Below are positions 9,445-18,620 of a DNA stretch of 64,000 nt, piece after piece; positions within the stretch are counted from its first letter, which is position 1, and every line of letters begins with the position of its first letter. The DNA lies in contig NZ_BCRT01000021.1 of the NCBI RefSeq assembly GCF_001552735.1, positions 124,001-188,000 of the forward strand, in the 5' to 3' direction. This DNA comes from Sanguibacter suarezii NBRC 16159. Lineage in GTDB: Bacteria > Actinomycetota > Actinomycetes > Actinomycetales > Cellulomonadaceae. Below the pieces are notes generated by a model. It was given only the letters and a program-made list of their open reading frames with translations. It did not search any database and was not told where the DNA came from. The translations under genes were made by a program, and so were the position numbers.

Positions 9445-9450
9445 AGCCTA
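9445..9450 (-). promoter_or_regulatory. -10 box for leaderless pdtaS
   Basis: On the minus strand TAGGCT ends 6 bases before the GTG start at 9438, placing transcription start at the first base of the codon. There is no Shine-Dalgarno. No convincing -35 is visible. Confidence 0.55.
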
Positions 9451-9519
9451 CGCGGACCACGGGAGAGGACTGCGTTCGGTAGGCTCAGGGCTCCCTGACC
9501 CCCTCGAAGGAGACCTCCG

Positions 9520-10041
9520 ATGCGCGCGAGCATTGACCTTCACTTCACCGTGCCCACAGATGCCGTGGTGCGGCTGGTCAACGACGTCGAGTTCATCCGG
9601 CTCAAGGCCGAGCATGTCGGCTCGCGCGTGGTGCAGGTCGATGTGACGGCCGGGCCCGACGGGAGCTTCACCTCCTCGGTGCGGCGCACCATCGCCAGCG
9701 ACCAGATCCCGCCGCAGGTGCGCTCCTTCGTCGGCACCGAGCTCGAGATCCGCCAGACCGAGGCGTGGGCGGAGCCGATGGACGGACCGCAGGGGGAACG
9801 CCACGGGACCGTGTCGGTGGAGATCACCGGCGCGCCGGTACGGATGACGGGATCGATCCGGCTGGTCCCCACCGCGGAGGGCTCCGTCATGACGTACACC
9901 GGTGACGTGAAGTCACCGATCCCCCTGTTCGGGGCGAGCATCGAGACGGCTGCCGCCGACGCGATCCGCAGCGCCTTGACCGAGGAAGCGGCCTACGCGG
10001 CCGTGTGGCTGGCCGACCCGAGTCGTCGCGGCGAGGACTGA
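9520..10041 (+). CDS. DUF2505 (SRPBCC-fold) protein
   Basis: A 173-residue soluble protein that begins MRASIDLHFTVPTDAVVRLV and has the pattern of DUF2505 proteins: a START/SRPBCC-like lipid-pocket fold with the conserved start (D.V.F...K) and the C-terminal helix preceded by KSPIPLFGASIE. The family is common in actinobacteria and its role is unknown; binding of a hydrophobic ligand is inferred from the fold. The ATG is preceded by GAAGGAG. It is divergent from the pdtaS-like kinase, only 81 bases away, so the promoters share a small region. Confidence 0.85.
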   Translation: MRASIDLHFTVPTDAVVRLVNDVEFIRLKAEHVGSRVVQVDVTAGPDGSFTSSVRRTIASDQIPPQVRSFVGTELEIRQTEAWAEPMDGPQGERHGTVSVEITGAPVRMTGSIRLVPTAEGSVMTYTGDVKSPIPLFGASIETAAADAIRSALTEEAAYAAVWLADPSRRGED

Positions 10042-10163
10042 TCGCGTCCATCCTGCCGGTGCGCTACGTAACGATTTCGCATACCGGATCCGTCGGGCAA
10101 CGCTCTGACCTGCATAAACGCTAGAGTCACACCCGTGACCATCACGAAATGACCACACCACGC

Positions 10164-10219
10164 TTGACACGTGGAACCGCTCCCACCAAGATCATCCATG
10201 ACGCATGGGAGCGCTCCCA
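10164..10219 (+). promoter_or_regulatory. Promoter with two CebR-type operators (cebEFG)
   Basis: TTGACA (10164-10169) and CAAGAT (10187-10192) form a promoter with a 17-base spacer. The perfect palindrome TGGGAGCGCTCCCA (10206-10219), the published CebR box of Streptomyces, lies over the expected transcription start. A second copy with two mismatches (TGGAACCGCTCCCA, 10172-10185) fills the spacer between -35 and -10. The two sites are 34 bases apart. Repressor binding here would block initiation. The rest of 10042-10339 holds no gene. Confidence 0.88.
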
Positions 10220-10339
10220 GATTTCAGATGAGAGCGTGGCCAAGCACGCAGTGCGAGCAGCTCCCTCCGGGGTGGCTCGAGATTGTCACGACTGACACGA
10301 GCGGCGATGCAGCCGCACCGTTGACAAAGGAGTCCTCGA

Positions 10340-11656
10340 ATGACCAGCAACATCCGTACCCGTCGCATGGCAGCAGTGGTTGCTGGTGCGTCGATCTTCG
10401 CCCTCACCCTCTCTGCCTGCTCGAGCAGCGAAGGTGGCAACGGCACGAAGGAGTCCAAGGACGCCTCGGGCAACGTCACGCTGACCGTCGCCACCTTCAA
10501 CCAGTTCGGGTACACCCCCGAGCTGCTGAAGGAGTACGAGGCCGCCAACCCCGGCATCAAGGTCGAGCAGACCGTCGCAGCACAGTCTGGCGACGCGCGC
10601 ACGAACCTCACCACCCGCCTTGCGGCCGGCGGCGACGGTCTGGCCGACATCGAGGCCATCGAGGTCGACTGGATGCCCGAGCTCTCCGAGATCGCCGACA
10701 GCTTCGAGGACCTCGCGGGCCCCGACGTCGAGGGTCGCTACCTCGCCTGGAAGGAAGCCCAGGGCACCGCCGACGGCAAGCTCATCGGGCTCGGCACGGA
10801 CATCGGCCCGGAGGCCATCTGCTACCGCGCAGACCTCTTCGAGGCAGCCGGTCTGCCCTCCGACCGCGCCGCTGTCGCCGAGCTCCTCGGCGGCGCCGAC
10901 GCCACGTGGGAGGACTACTTCGCGGCCGGTCACACCTTCGTCGAGAACTCTGACGCCGCCTGGTTCGACTCCTCCGTCGCCATCATGCAGGCCCAGATCG
11001 GCCAGCTCGAGGCAGCCTACGAAGACCCGGCCACCGGCGAGCCCACCGACCTCGCGGAGAACACCGTCGTCAAGGGCATGTACGACACCATCCTCACGGA
11101 GTCCGCTGACCTGTCGGCAAGCCTGAAGATGTGGGAGAAGGACTGGGAGGCCGGCTTCCAGAACAACGCCTTCGCCACGATGCCGTGCCCGCCGTGGATG
11201 ACCGCGTCGATCGCCGGCAACTCTGAGGGTGTCACGGGCTGGGACGTCGCTGACGTCTTCCCCGGCGGCGGTGGCAACTGGGGCGGGGCCTTCCTGACCG
11301 TCCCCTCGAGCGGCAAGAACACCGAAGAGGCCATCAAGCTCGCCACCTGGCTGACCGCCCCTGAGCAGCAGGCCAAGGCCTTCGCCGAGGCCGGGACCTT
11401 CCCGAGCCAGATCGAGGCGCAGGAGCTGGCTGAGGTCAAGGACGCCACGAACGAGTTCTTCAACAACGCCCCGGTCGGCCAGATCTTCGCCGCTCGCGCC
11501 AACCAGATCAGCGATGTCCCGCCGTTCAAGGGCGTGCAGTACTTCAACATCCAGACGATCGTCATGGACGCGCTCAACCGCGTCGACATCGACGGTGCTG
11601 ACCCGGCTGCCTCCTGGGACGAGGCCCTGTCGAACTTCGGTTCGCTCGGCTTCTGA
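10340..11656 (+). CDS. cebE: Cellobiose-type ABC transporter substrate-binding lipoprotein
   Basis: A 438-residue extracytoplasmic solute-binding protein of the carbohydrate (family 1) class. It has a basic N terminus, a hydrophobic stretch and a lipobox LSAC with Cys27, so the mature protein should be lipid-anchored outside the membrane. The mature part has the usual TVATFNQFGYTP and DIEAIEVDWMPEL motifs of sugar binders. AAAGGAG at 10326-10332 sets the ATG start. Substrate is inferred as cellobiose or cello-oligosaccharides from the CebR operators just upstream and the linked LacI regulator; the binding pocket cannot be read by eye. It heads the importer operon. The ATPase partner (MsiK-like) is not encoded here, which is usual for this system. 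Confidence 0.88.
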   Translation: MTSNIRTRRMAAVVAGASIFALTLSACSSSEGGNGTKESKDASGNVTLTVATFNQFGYTPELLKEYEAANPGIKVEQTVAAQSGDARTNLTTRLAAGGDGLADIEAIEVDWMPELSEIADSFEDLAGPDVEGRYLAWKEAQGTADGKLIGLGTDIGPEAICYRADLFEAAGLPSDRAAVAELLGGADATWEDYFAAGHTFVENSDAAWFDSSVAIMQAQIGQLEAAYEDPATGEPTDLAENTVVKGMYDTILTESADLSASLKMWEKDWEAGFQNNAFATMPCPPWMTASIAGNSEGVTGWDVADVFPGGGGNWGGAFLTVPSSGKNTEEAIKLATWLTAPEQQAKAFAEAGTFPSQIEAQELAEVKDATNEFFNNAPVGQIFAARANQISDVPPFKGVQYFNIQTIVMDALNRVDIDGADPAASWDEALSNFGSLGF

Positions 11657-11698
11657 GACACGCTACGGGTCGGTTGACGCCGCCCGGATGACAACGCC

Positions 11699-11735
11699 GG
11701 GCGCCGTCGGAAGGCACAATCTTCCGGCGGCGCCC
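11699..11735 (+). promoter_or_regulatory. Intercistronic stem-loop between cebE and cebF
   Basis: Arms 11699-11713 and 11721-11735 pair over 15 positions (one G-U) with a 7-base loop and no U-tract. Hairpins in this position behind a binding-protein gene commonly protect the upstream message or partly end transcription, giving more binding protein than permease. That role is inferred from position. Confidence 0.75.
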
Positions 11736-11814
11736 AGCCGCATCACCACCCTGCTCACCCCGTGCAGACCTGGCCGGTCCACGCCAGCCGTCCGCACATC
11801 GCCGAAGGAACCCC

Positions 11815-12831
11815 ATGGCCGTCTTGTCCCCACCAAAGCCATCAAGCGATGAAGGCCGAATCCCCCGCCGAGTCGCCTTCAGCCAGAAGCGTGGCAAGTG
11901 GGATGTGAAGCTCTCGCCGTACCTTTACATCTCGCCGTTCTTCATCCTCTTCGCGATCACCGGGCTGTTCCCGCTGCTCTACACCGGCTACGTCTCGCTC
12001 TTCGAGTGGGGCCTGCTCAAGGGCAAGGGTGACTTCGTCGGCCTGGACAACTTCACCGAGGTGCTGAACCAGCCGCACTTCTGGAAGGCCCTGCGCAACA
12101 CGTTCTCGATCTTCCTGCTCTCTGCTGTCCCCCAGGTGGTCATGGCGATCACCCTCGCCGCGATCCTCTCCGCGAACCTGCGGGCCAAGACCTTCTGGCG
12201 GATGGGCGTGCTGCTGCCCTACGTCGTGGCACCGGTCGCCGTCGGCCTCATCTTCGGCAAGCTCTTCGCCGACGAGTCCGGTCTCATCAACGCGATCCTG
12301 ACCAACATCGGCATCGATCCGGTGCGTTGGCACGTCGACGTGCTGCCCAGCCACTTCGCGATCGCCACGATGGTCAACTTCCGGTGGACCGGGTACAACA
12401 CGCTGATCTTCCTGGCCGCCATGCAGGCCATCCCCCGTGAGCTCTACGAAGCCGCGATCATCGACGGGGCGGGGCGCCTGCGCCAGTTCTTCTCGATCAC
12501 CATCCCGCAGCTGCGGCCCACGCTCATCTTCATCATCATCACCTCCACCATCGGCGGGCTGCAGATCTTCGACGAGCCGCGCATGTTCAACACGACCGGC
12601 GACGGCGGCTCGAGCCGTCAGTGGATGACCTTGACCATGTACCTCTTCGATCTCGGCTGGGGACCGCAGAAGAGCTTCGGACGAGCCTCGGCAGTCGCAC
12701 TGCTGCTCTTCGTCATCATCGTCGTCATCGGCATGATCAACTTCCTCGTCACGACGAAGATCGCCACCTCGGGCCCTGCCAAGGCCAAGAAGCCCAAGTC
12801 CCGCAACTCAACCAACCGGAGGACGCGATGA
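11815..12831 (+). CDS. cebF: Sugar ABC transporter permease (first)
   Basis: A 338-residue inner-membrane permease of the MalF/CebF type, with six predicted spans, the first around residues 36-60, and the cytoplasmic EAA loop EAAIIDGAGRLRQFFSITIP that docks the ATPase. The N terminus is basic and polar and the C terminus ends in a Lys/Arg-rich tail. The start at 11815 follows GAAGGAACCCC. The stop overlaps the start of the next permease (ATGA), so the two are translationally coupled. Confidence 0.9.
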   Translation: MAVLSPPKPSSDEGRIPRRVAFSQKRGKWDVKLSPYLYISPFFILFAITGLFPLLYTGYVSLFEWGLLKGKGDFVGLDNFTEVLNQPHFWKALRNTFSIFLLSAVPQVVMAITLAAILSANLRAKTFWRMGVLLPYVVAPVAVGLIFGKLFADESGLINAILTNIGIDPVRWHVDVLPSHFAIATMVNFRWTGYNTLIFLAAMQAIPRELYEAAIIDGAGRLRQFFSITIPQLRPTLIFIIITSTIGGLQIFDEPRMFNTTGDGGSSRQWMTLTMYLFDLGWGPQKSFGRASAVALLLFVIIVVIGMINFLVTTKIATSGPAKAKKPKSRNSTNRRTR

Positions 12832-13739
12832 GCTCCATCCCCGTCATCGCCCAGACCGCAGGCAAGGGCGCCGCACGTTCCGCCGCCCGCCGCCGCAAGA
12901 TCAAGCTCGGCGGCCCGGACCGCCGACCAGGGTGGGTCACCTACGCCATCCTGTCGGTCGTGCTGCTCATCTCGATCTACCCGCTGTACTACGTGATCCA
13001 GCTCGCGTCCTCGACCAACCTGGCCATCGTGCGCAACCCGATTCCCGCGCTGCTTCCCGAGGGCAACCTGTTCACCAACTTCGGCCGGGTGTTCGACTCG
13101 AACATCCCGCTGATGAAGGGCTTCGTCAACTCTGTCGTGGTCGCCGTCGTTCAGTCCTTCACGGTGGTCATCTTCTCGACGCTGGCCGGATACTCCTTCG
13201 CCAAGCTCCGCTTCCGTGGCCGTGGTCCGCTGCTCGTCTTCGTCATCGCGACGATGGCGATCCCGACCCAGCTCGGCGTCGTCCCGCTGTTCATCGTCAT
13301 GTCGGAGATCGGCTGGTCCGGCAAGCTCATCGCCGTCATCGTCCCCGGCATGGTGACCGCCTTCGGTGTCTTCTGGATGACCCAGTACCTCGAGGGGGCG
13401 CTGCCCTACGAGCTCATCGAGGCGGCACGGGTCGACGGCGCGTCGATGATCCGCACCTTCTGGCACGTCGCGATGCCGGCGGCCCGTCCGGCCGCGGCGA
13501 TGCTGGCCCTGTTCACCTTCATCGGGAGCTGGACGGCCTTCTTCTGGCCGTTCATCATCCTCGGCAGCAAGAACCCGACCCTGCCGATGGTCATGCAGCT
13601 GCTCAACTCGACGTACTTCACGGACTTCTCGCTCGTGATGGCCGGCGTGCTGCTGTCCACCCTGCCGCTGATCGCCGTCTTCGCCTTCGCCGGACGTCAG
13701 CTCGTCGCAGGCATCATGGCGGGTGCGGTCAAGGGCTGA
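12828..13739 (+). CDS. cebG: Sugar ABC transporter permease (second)
   Basis: A 303-residue MalG/CebG-type permease with six predicted spans and the EAA loop EAARVDGASMIRTFWHVAMP. The ATG at 12828 overlaps the upstream stop by four bases and is preceded by GGAGG; longer open frames upstream overlap cebF in another frame and are not real. With cebE and cebF it completes the membrane part of the importer. A long GC hairpin follows about 90 bases later. Confidence 0.9.
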   Translation: MSSIPVIAQTAGKGAARSAARRRKIKLGGPDRRPGWVTYAILSVVLLISIYPLYYVIQLASSTNLAIVRNPIPALLPEGNLFTNFGRVFDSNIPLMKGFVNSVVVAVVQSFTVVIFSTLAGYSFAKLRFRGRGPLLVFVIATMAIPTQLGVVPLFIVMSEIGWSGKLIAVIVPGMVTAFGVFWMTQYLEGALPYELIEAARVDGASMIRTFWHVAMPAARPAAAMLALFTFIGSWTAFFWPFIILGSKNPTLPMVMQLLNSTYFTDFSLVMAGVLLSTLPLIAVFAFAGRQLVAGIMAGAVKG

Positions 13740-13827
13740 TCCAGTCCCTCCGCCCCACAGCACCATCAGCATCACCAGCACCATCCGTGTCACTTCCTCG
13801 ACGATCTGGTCGGTCTCGAGGGAATCG

Positions 13828-13857
13828 TCCGGGGCGCGGCCGCGACCGCGCCCCGGA
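13828..13857 (+). terminator. Terminator-like hairpin after cebG
   Basis: A 12-bp perfect stem (TCCGGGGCGCGG with CCGCGCCCCGGA) and a 6-base loop. It lies in the 323-base gap 13740-14062, which otherwise shows only a direct repeat of TCGACGTC (13941-13956) and no gene. It should separate cebEFG from the regulator gene. Confidence 0.7.
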
Positions 13858-14062
13858 CAGCACCGTCCCGGTGCACACCCGATGCGCCCGCGTTCTACGA
13901 TGGCGTCTGCCTGCACGCACAAGCGCTGCCCGCGCCCGGCTCGACGTCTCGACGTCGGGCCGCCCCCGCAACGCACCATCCGCATCGAGCTCGTTGCCTG
14001 TCGCGTCTGACCATGACCACGACAGGTCGTCAGCCGCGATGAAGCGGCTAAGAGGAGACAAG

Positions 14063-15118
14063 ATGAGCCAGCTAGTCCCCACGCTGGAAGAGGTCGCGCT
14101 CGCCGCTGGCGTGTCGCGGTCCACCGCCTCGCGCGCGATCAACGGCGGCTCGCGGGTCTCCCCCGAGGCGCAGCAGGCCGTCGACGACGCGATCGCCCGC
14201 CTCGGATACATCCCCAACCGTGCGGCCCGCTCCTTGGTCACCCGCCGCACCAACTCGATCGCCCTCGTGGTTCCCGAGCCCGACGAGCGAGTCCTCTCCG
14301 ACCCCTTCTTCGCCGCGACCCTGCGCGGCATCAACTCGGCCCTGCGCGACTGGGACCTGCAGCTCGTGTTGCTCATCGCCCAGCCGGGCGAGGGGTCCGG
14401 GCGCATCGCCCGCTACCTGCGCAACGGCCACGTCGACGGAGCCATCGTGGTCTCCCACCACCGCCGCGACGACCTGGAAGGGGCCATCGAGGCCTCCCGC
14501 CTGCCCGCGGTGTTCGTCGGTCGTCCGTTCCGCGACTTCCCGGGACTGCGTTTCGTCGACGTGGACAACGTGGCCGGCGGCGCGCTGGCCACCAACCACC
14601 TGCTGGCCCAGGGCCGTACCAACATCGCCCACGTCGCGGGCCCCTCGGACATGACCTCCGGCGAGGACCGCCTGGCCGGCTGGCGCCAGGCGCTCAGCGC
14701 GGCCGGCATGGCAGAGGGCCCGCTCGCCCGAGGCGACTTCACCACGGCCGCCGGAGGGCAGGCCATGGAGACGATCCTCGAGCTCGACCCGACCATCGAC
14801 GCCGTCTTCGCCGCCTCGGACCTCATGGCCATGGGGGTCCTGCGGGTCCTCGCCAAGCACGGTCGGGCGGTGCCCGAGGACGTCGCGGTCATCGGCTATG
14901 ACGACCTCGGTGTGGCCGAGGGTGCGATCCCCGCGCTGACGACCATCAGCAACCCGGTCGTGCGGATGGCACGCTACGCGACCGACGAGCTGCTCGCGAT
15001 CCTCGGCTTCATCGACAAGGACGACTTCGTCGCGCCGACCGGTGAGGGTGCGCCCATCATCGAGGCCGACGGACGCATCATCTTGTCCCCCGTCCTGGTG
15101 GAGCGCACCTCCTCCTGA
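14063..15118 (+). CDS. cebR: LacI-family repressor, CebR-like
   Basis: A 351-residue LacI/GalR regulator. The DNA-binding helix-turn-helix is at about residues 6-27 (TLEEVALAAGVSRSTASRAI) with hinge motif NRAARSLVTRRTNSIA, followed by a periplasmic-binding-protein-like effector domain with motifs GAIVVSHH, HVAGP and IGYDDL. AGGAG precedes the ATG at 14063. It lies directly behind cebEFG, whose promoter carries two CebR-type palindromes, so it is the likely repressor, released by cellobiose as in Streptomyces. The usual partner beta-glucosidase gene (bglC) is missing here. No CebR box is visible in front of its own start. Confidence 0.88.
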   Translation: MSQLVPTLEEVALAAGVSRSTASRAINGGSRVSPEAQQAVDDAIARLGYIPNRAARSLVTRRTNSIALVVPEPDERVLSDPFFAATLRGINSALRDWDLQLVLLIAQPGEGSGRIARYLRNGHVDGAIVVSHHRRDDLEGAIEASRLPAVFVGRPFRDFPGLRFVDVDNVAGGALATNHLLAQGRTNIAHVAGPSDMTSGEDRLAGWRQALSAAGMAEGPLARGDFTTAAGGQAMETILELDPTIDAVFAASDLMAMGVLRVLAKHGRAVPEDVAVIGYDDLGVAEGAIPALTTISNPVVRMARYATDELLAILGFIDKDDFVAPTGEGAPIIEADGRIILSPVLVERTSS

Positions 15119-15192
15119 CGCTGCGCTCCCCCGGCACTGGCCGTAGGTTGTCCTCAACGACGCACCCACGACCACCACCAGGAGCGACATCG

Positions 15193-16449
15193 ATGTCAGC
15201 GTCCCCCGCCTCCCAGCCTTGGGTCAACGCCCTCAGCCAGCTCGCCGGAGCCGTCAAGATCTTGGACTACGACGACGGGCTGCACGAGATGCTCGCGACA
15301 CCTCGGCGCGAGGTGAACGTAGCCGTCCCGCTGCGTCGCGATGACGACCGGATCGAGCTGTTCCACGGCTACCGGGTCCAGCACAACGTCTCTCGCGGGC
15401 CAGGCAAGGGCGGGCTGCGTTTCCACCAGGCCGTCGACGTCGACGAGGTCCGCGCGCTGGCGATGCTCATGACGTGGAAGTGCGCCGTCGTCGACCTGCC
15501 CTACGGTGGGGCGAAGGGCGGGGTGGGCATCGACCCCAGCCGCTACTCCCTGCCCGAGCTGGAGCGCGTCACCCGCCGGTACACCACCGAGATCATGCCG
15601 GTGATCGGCCCCGAGCGGGACATCATGGCCCCGGACATGGGTACCGACGAGCAGACCATGGCGTGGGTCCTGGACACGTACTCGGTGAGTCACGGCTACA
15701 CCATCCCGGCTGTGGTCACCGGTAAGCCGATCCCCCTGGGCGGCTCGCTGGGGCGCACGACGGCGACCTCGCGCGGCGTCGTGCACGTCACCCGGGCGGC
15801 GCTGGTGCGGGCGGGTGACCGGCTGGAGGGTGCGAGCGTCGCGATCCAGGGTTTCGGCAAGGTCGGGGCGCACGCGGCGCAGATCTTCGCCACGGAGGGC
15901 GCGCGGGTCGTCGCGGTGAGCGACCAGTTCGGTGGGTTGCACAACCCCGCTGGGCTCGACGTCGACCACCTGATGCGCCACGTCGCCCAGACCGGGTCGG
16001 TGGTCGGCTTCCCGGAGGCGGACCCGATCGACAACTCGACGCTGCTCGCGCTCGAGGTCGACGTGCTCGTCCCGGCGGCTGTCGACGGCGTCCTGGACGC
16101 GGACACCGCCCACGCGGTGCGCGCACGGTTCGTGGTCGAGGGTGCCAACGGCCCCACCACGGGCGAGGCCGACGTGATCCTCGCCGAGCGCGGCGTCGTC
16201 GTCGTGCCGGACATCCTTGCCAACGCCGGTGGCGTGGTGGTGTCGTACTTCGAGTGGGCCCAGGCCAACCAGGCCTACCGGTGGACCGGCGACGAGATCG
16301 AGAGCCGGCTCGCCGACCGGATGCACTCGGCCTTCGCCGACGTGAGCGAGACGGCGGCGCGGGAGTCGCTCTCCCTGCGCGACGCCGCACTCGTCATCGG
16401 TGTCCGCCGCGTGGCCGAGGCCCACCAGACCCGCGGTCTCTATCCCTGA
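15193..16449 (+). CDS. Glutamate dehydrogenase (Glu/Leu/Phe/Val dehydrogenase family)
   Basis: A 418-residue enzyme of the hexameric NAD(P)-dependent class that interconverts glutamate and 2-oxoglutarate plus ammonia. Substrate-binding GPGKGGLRFH (K72) and the catalytic-lysine motif PYGGAKGGVG (K108) are intact, and a Rossmann domain starts at VAIQGFGKVGAHAAQ. Length fits the roughly 420-residue bacterial class. ATG at 15193 has AGGAG at 15180-15184; an upstream GTG would add 15 residues. It lies 74 bases after the repressor gene and may be read with it, though no functional link is obvious. Cofactor preference cannot be told by eye. Confidence 0.92.
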   Translation: MSASPASQPWVNALSQLAGAVKILDYDDGLHEMLATPRREVNVAVPLRRDDDRIELFHGYRVQHNVSRGPGKGGLRFHQAVDVDEVRALAMLMTWKCAVVDLPYGGAKGGVGIDPSRYSLPELERVTRRYTTEIMPVIGPERDIMAPDMGTDEQTMAWVLDTYSVSHGYTIPAVVTGKPIPLGGSLGRTTATSRGVVHVTRAALVRAGDRLEGASVAIQGFGKVGAHAAQIFATEGARVVAVSDQFGGLHNPAGLDVDHLMRHVAQTGSVVGFPEADPIDNSTLLALEVDVLVPAAVDGVLDADTAHAVRARFVVEGANGPTTGEADVILAERGVVVVPDILANAGGVVVSYFEWAQANQAYRWTGDEIESRLADRMHSAFADVSETAARESLSLRDAALVIGVRRVAEAHQTRGLYP

Positions 16450-16485
16450 CCTGGTGCTGGTGGGACCTCGTGCGAGGACTGAGGG

Positions 16486-17244
16486 TCAGTCCTCCGACAG
16501 CGGCTGGCGGGCGGCCCAGGCGTGCAGGTCGGTGCGGGGGCCGGTGAAGAAGGGGATCTCGTCGCGCACGTGGCGGCGAGCCTCGGTCGCGCGCAGGTCG
16601 CGCATGAGGTCGACGATGCGGTCGAGCTCGGCAGCCTCGAAGGCGAGGATCCACTCGTAGTCGCCCAGGGCGAAGGCCGAGACGGTGTTCGCCCGGACGT
16701 CCTTGTAGCCGGCGGCGGCCATGCCGTGGTCACGCAGCATGGTGGCGCGCTCGTCGGCGGGCAGCAGGTACCAGTCGTAGGACCGCACGAAGGGGTACAC
16801 GCAGATGTACTTCTCCGGGGCTTCGTCGGCCATGAACGCCGGGATGTGCCCACGGTTGAACTCCGCCGGGCGGTGCAGGGCCGCGACCGACCAGACCGGC
16901 TCGAGGTGACGGCCCAGCTCGCTCGCGCGCAGACGCTGGTAGGCGTGCTGGACCGACTCGATCGTGGGCCCGTGCCACCACACCATGAGGTCGGCGTCCG
17001 AGCGCAACCCGCCGACGTCGTACCACCCGCGCACCGTGAGCTCGGTGTCGATGCCCGACGCCGCGCCGCCGACCGCCGCGAGGGCGTCGTCGATGAGCGC
17101 GGTGCGCTCGGCGTCGTCGGCCGGGAGCGTCTGGACGGTCGAGAACACCGACCACATGGTGTAGCGGACGGTCGCGTTGATCGGGGTGGTGTCGACGAGC
17201 TCGTCAGTGTCGGGACGGTGGTGGGCGTCGCTCTGGTGGGTCAC
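16486..17244 (-). CDS. hemQ: Coproheme decarboxylase HemQ
   Basis: A 252-residue chlorite-dismutase-family protein of the actinobacterial HemQ class, which turns Fe-coproporphyrin III into haem b with peroxide. The catalytic Tyr is Y150 in [13 protein letters not shown], and the proximal haem His is H173 in RDHG. It starts with GTG at 17244 and lies 52 bases downstream of hemH on the same strand, consistent with one haem operon. The charged N-terminal 20 residues are poorly conserved, so the exact start is uncertain. Confidence 0.93.
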   Translation of the reverse strand: MTHQSDAHHRPDTDELVDTTPINATVRYTMWSVFSTVQTLPADDAERTALIDDALAAVGGAASGIDTELTVRGWYDVGGLRSDADLMVWWHGPTIESVQHAYQRLRASELGRHLEPVWSVAALHRPAEFNRGHIPAFMADEAPEKYICVYPFVRSYDWYLLPADERATMLRDHGMAAAGYKDVRANTVSAFALGDYEWILAFEAAELDRIVDLMRDLRATEARRHVRDEIPFFTGPRTDLHAWAARQPLSED

Positions 17245-17296
17245 GGGTGAAGCCTGCTCTCAGAAGGTGGGGACGGCTGGGGGAAGCGTATCGGCG

Positions 17297-18511
17297 TCAG
17301 GTGTACAGCCCGCTGCCGCACAGCGCGGGCACGCCGGAGTCCTCGCCGTCGCGGCGACGGCAGCACCCGGGACGGCACACGGACCGGAAGGCACCCAGCG
17401 TGCCGACGGACGCCTGCTCGACGTCCTCGCTGCGGGCGAGCGCCGCGCGCTCCAGGACGAGGTCCACCAGGCCTGCGACGAAGGGGGCGCGGGTGCCCAC
17501 CGTGCCGGCGCGCACTGCGGCCAGGCCTAGCTCTTCCGCGGTGGCCAGGGCCTCGGTGTCGAGGTCGTAGGCGACCTCCATGTGGTCGGAGACGAAGCCG
17601 ATCGGGGACAGCACCACAGCGCGCACCCCCCGCCCGGCGAGGTCGCCGAGCAGGTCGTTGACGTCCGGCTCGAGCCACGGCTGGCTCGGCGGGCCGGAGC
17701 GGGAGCAATAGGCCAGCGTCCACTCGACCGGGTGCCCGAGCACCGCGCCGACCTGCTCGGCGACGACCGCCGCGAGGTCGAGGTGCTGGGCGGAGTACGT
17801 GGCACCGGAGACGGCCGAGGCCGCCTCCATCGTGTCCGGGATGGAGTGCGTGACGAAGACCAGGCGTGCGCCGTCGGCCAGCTGGGCACCGTCGACTCCA
17901 TCGGCACCGTCGGCGTGAGCGGCGGCGAGCTCGCGGTAGGCCTCCACGACGGCGTCGATGTTCGCCTGGGCGAACCCGGGGTGGTTGAAGTACGAGCGGA
18001 CCTTGTCGAACTGGACGCCCGTGGAGCCCTCGTCGTCGAGCTCGCCGCGGGCCTGCAGCGTCACCGCGAGGTCCTCGCGGTACTGGCGGCAGCCCGAGTA
18101 GGAGGAGTAGGCGCTCGTCACCAGCGCCACAGCGCGCTGGGCACCGATGGCCTCGAGCTCGGTGATCGCGTCGTCGGTGTACGGCTCCCAGTTGCGGTTG
18201 CCCCACACGACGGGCAGCTCGATGCCGCGGGCGGCGAGCTCGGTCTCCAGGGCGGCCTTGAGCGCGAGGTTCTGCTCGTTGATCGGGCTCTTGCCGCCGA
18301 AGCCGTAGTAGTGCTCCCCCACCTCTTCGAGCCGGGCGTCGGGGATGCCCTTGCCTGCCGTGACGTTGCGCAGGAACGGGACGACGTCCTCGGGCTTGTT
18401 CGGTCCGCCGAAGGAGTACAGCAGGAGGGCGTCATAGGGAAGCGGGGAGGGGGCCGTGCCGTCGGTGGACGGTCCAGGCGCCGGAGTCTCGATGGCCATG
18501 ACAGCCATCAT
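17297..18511 (-). CDS. hemH: Coproporphyrin III ferrochelatase
   Basis: A 404-residue ferrochelatase (CpfC/HemH) that inserts iron into coproporphyrin III ahead of HemQ. Motifs include YDALLLYSFGGPNKPEDV near the N terminus, SAYSSYSGCRQYREDL with the substrate-pocket residues, and VFVTHSIPDTM holding the catalytic His. The C terminus carries a cysteine cluster (CRPGCC and a later Cys), the 2Fe-2S site typical of actinobacterial enzymes. The ATG at 18511 has AGGAA at good spacing; a GTG at 18553 would add 14 residues. The nitronate monooxygenase gene is upstream on the same strand, 109 bases away. Confidence 0.93.
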   Translation of the reverse strand: MMAVMAIETPAPGPSTDGTAPSPLPYDALLLYSFGGPNKPEDVVPFLRNVTAGKGIPDARLEEVGEHYYGFGGKSPINEQNLALKAALETELAARGIELPVVWGNRNWEPYTDDAITELEAIGAQRAVALVTSAYSSYSGCRQYREDLAVTLQARGELDDEGSTGVQFDKVRSYFNHPGFAQANIDAVVEAYRELAAAHADGADGVDGAQLADGARLVFVTHSIPDTMEAASAVSGATYSAQHLDLAAVVAEQVGAVLGHPVEWTLAYCSRSGPPSQPWLEPDVNDLLGDLAGRGVRAVVLSPIGFVSDHMEVAYDLDTEALATAEELGLAAVRAGTVGTRAPFVAGLVDLVLERAALARSEDVEQASVGTLGAFRSVCRPGCCRRRDGEDSGVPALCGSGLYT

Positions 18512-18620
18512 CGCACCGGTTCCTGGGACGGCACCGAGTGAAGCCTGCGCCACGGGTTGTGACCTTGAACGGACAGGCTGTCATCTTCACTCAGCGCGCC
18601 TCGCTGGGCCCAGGTGGGTC

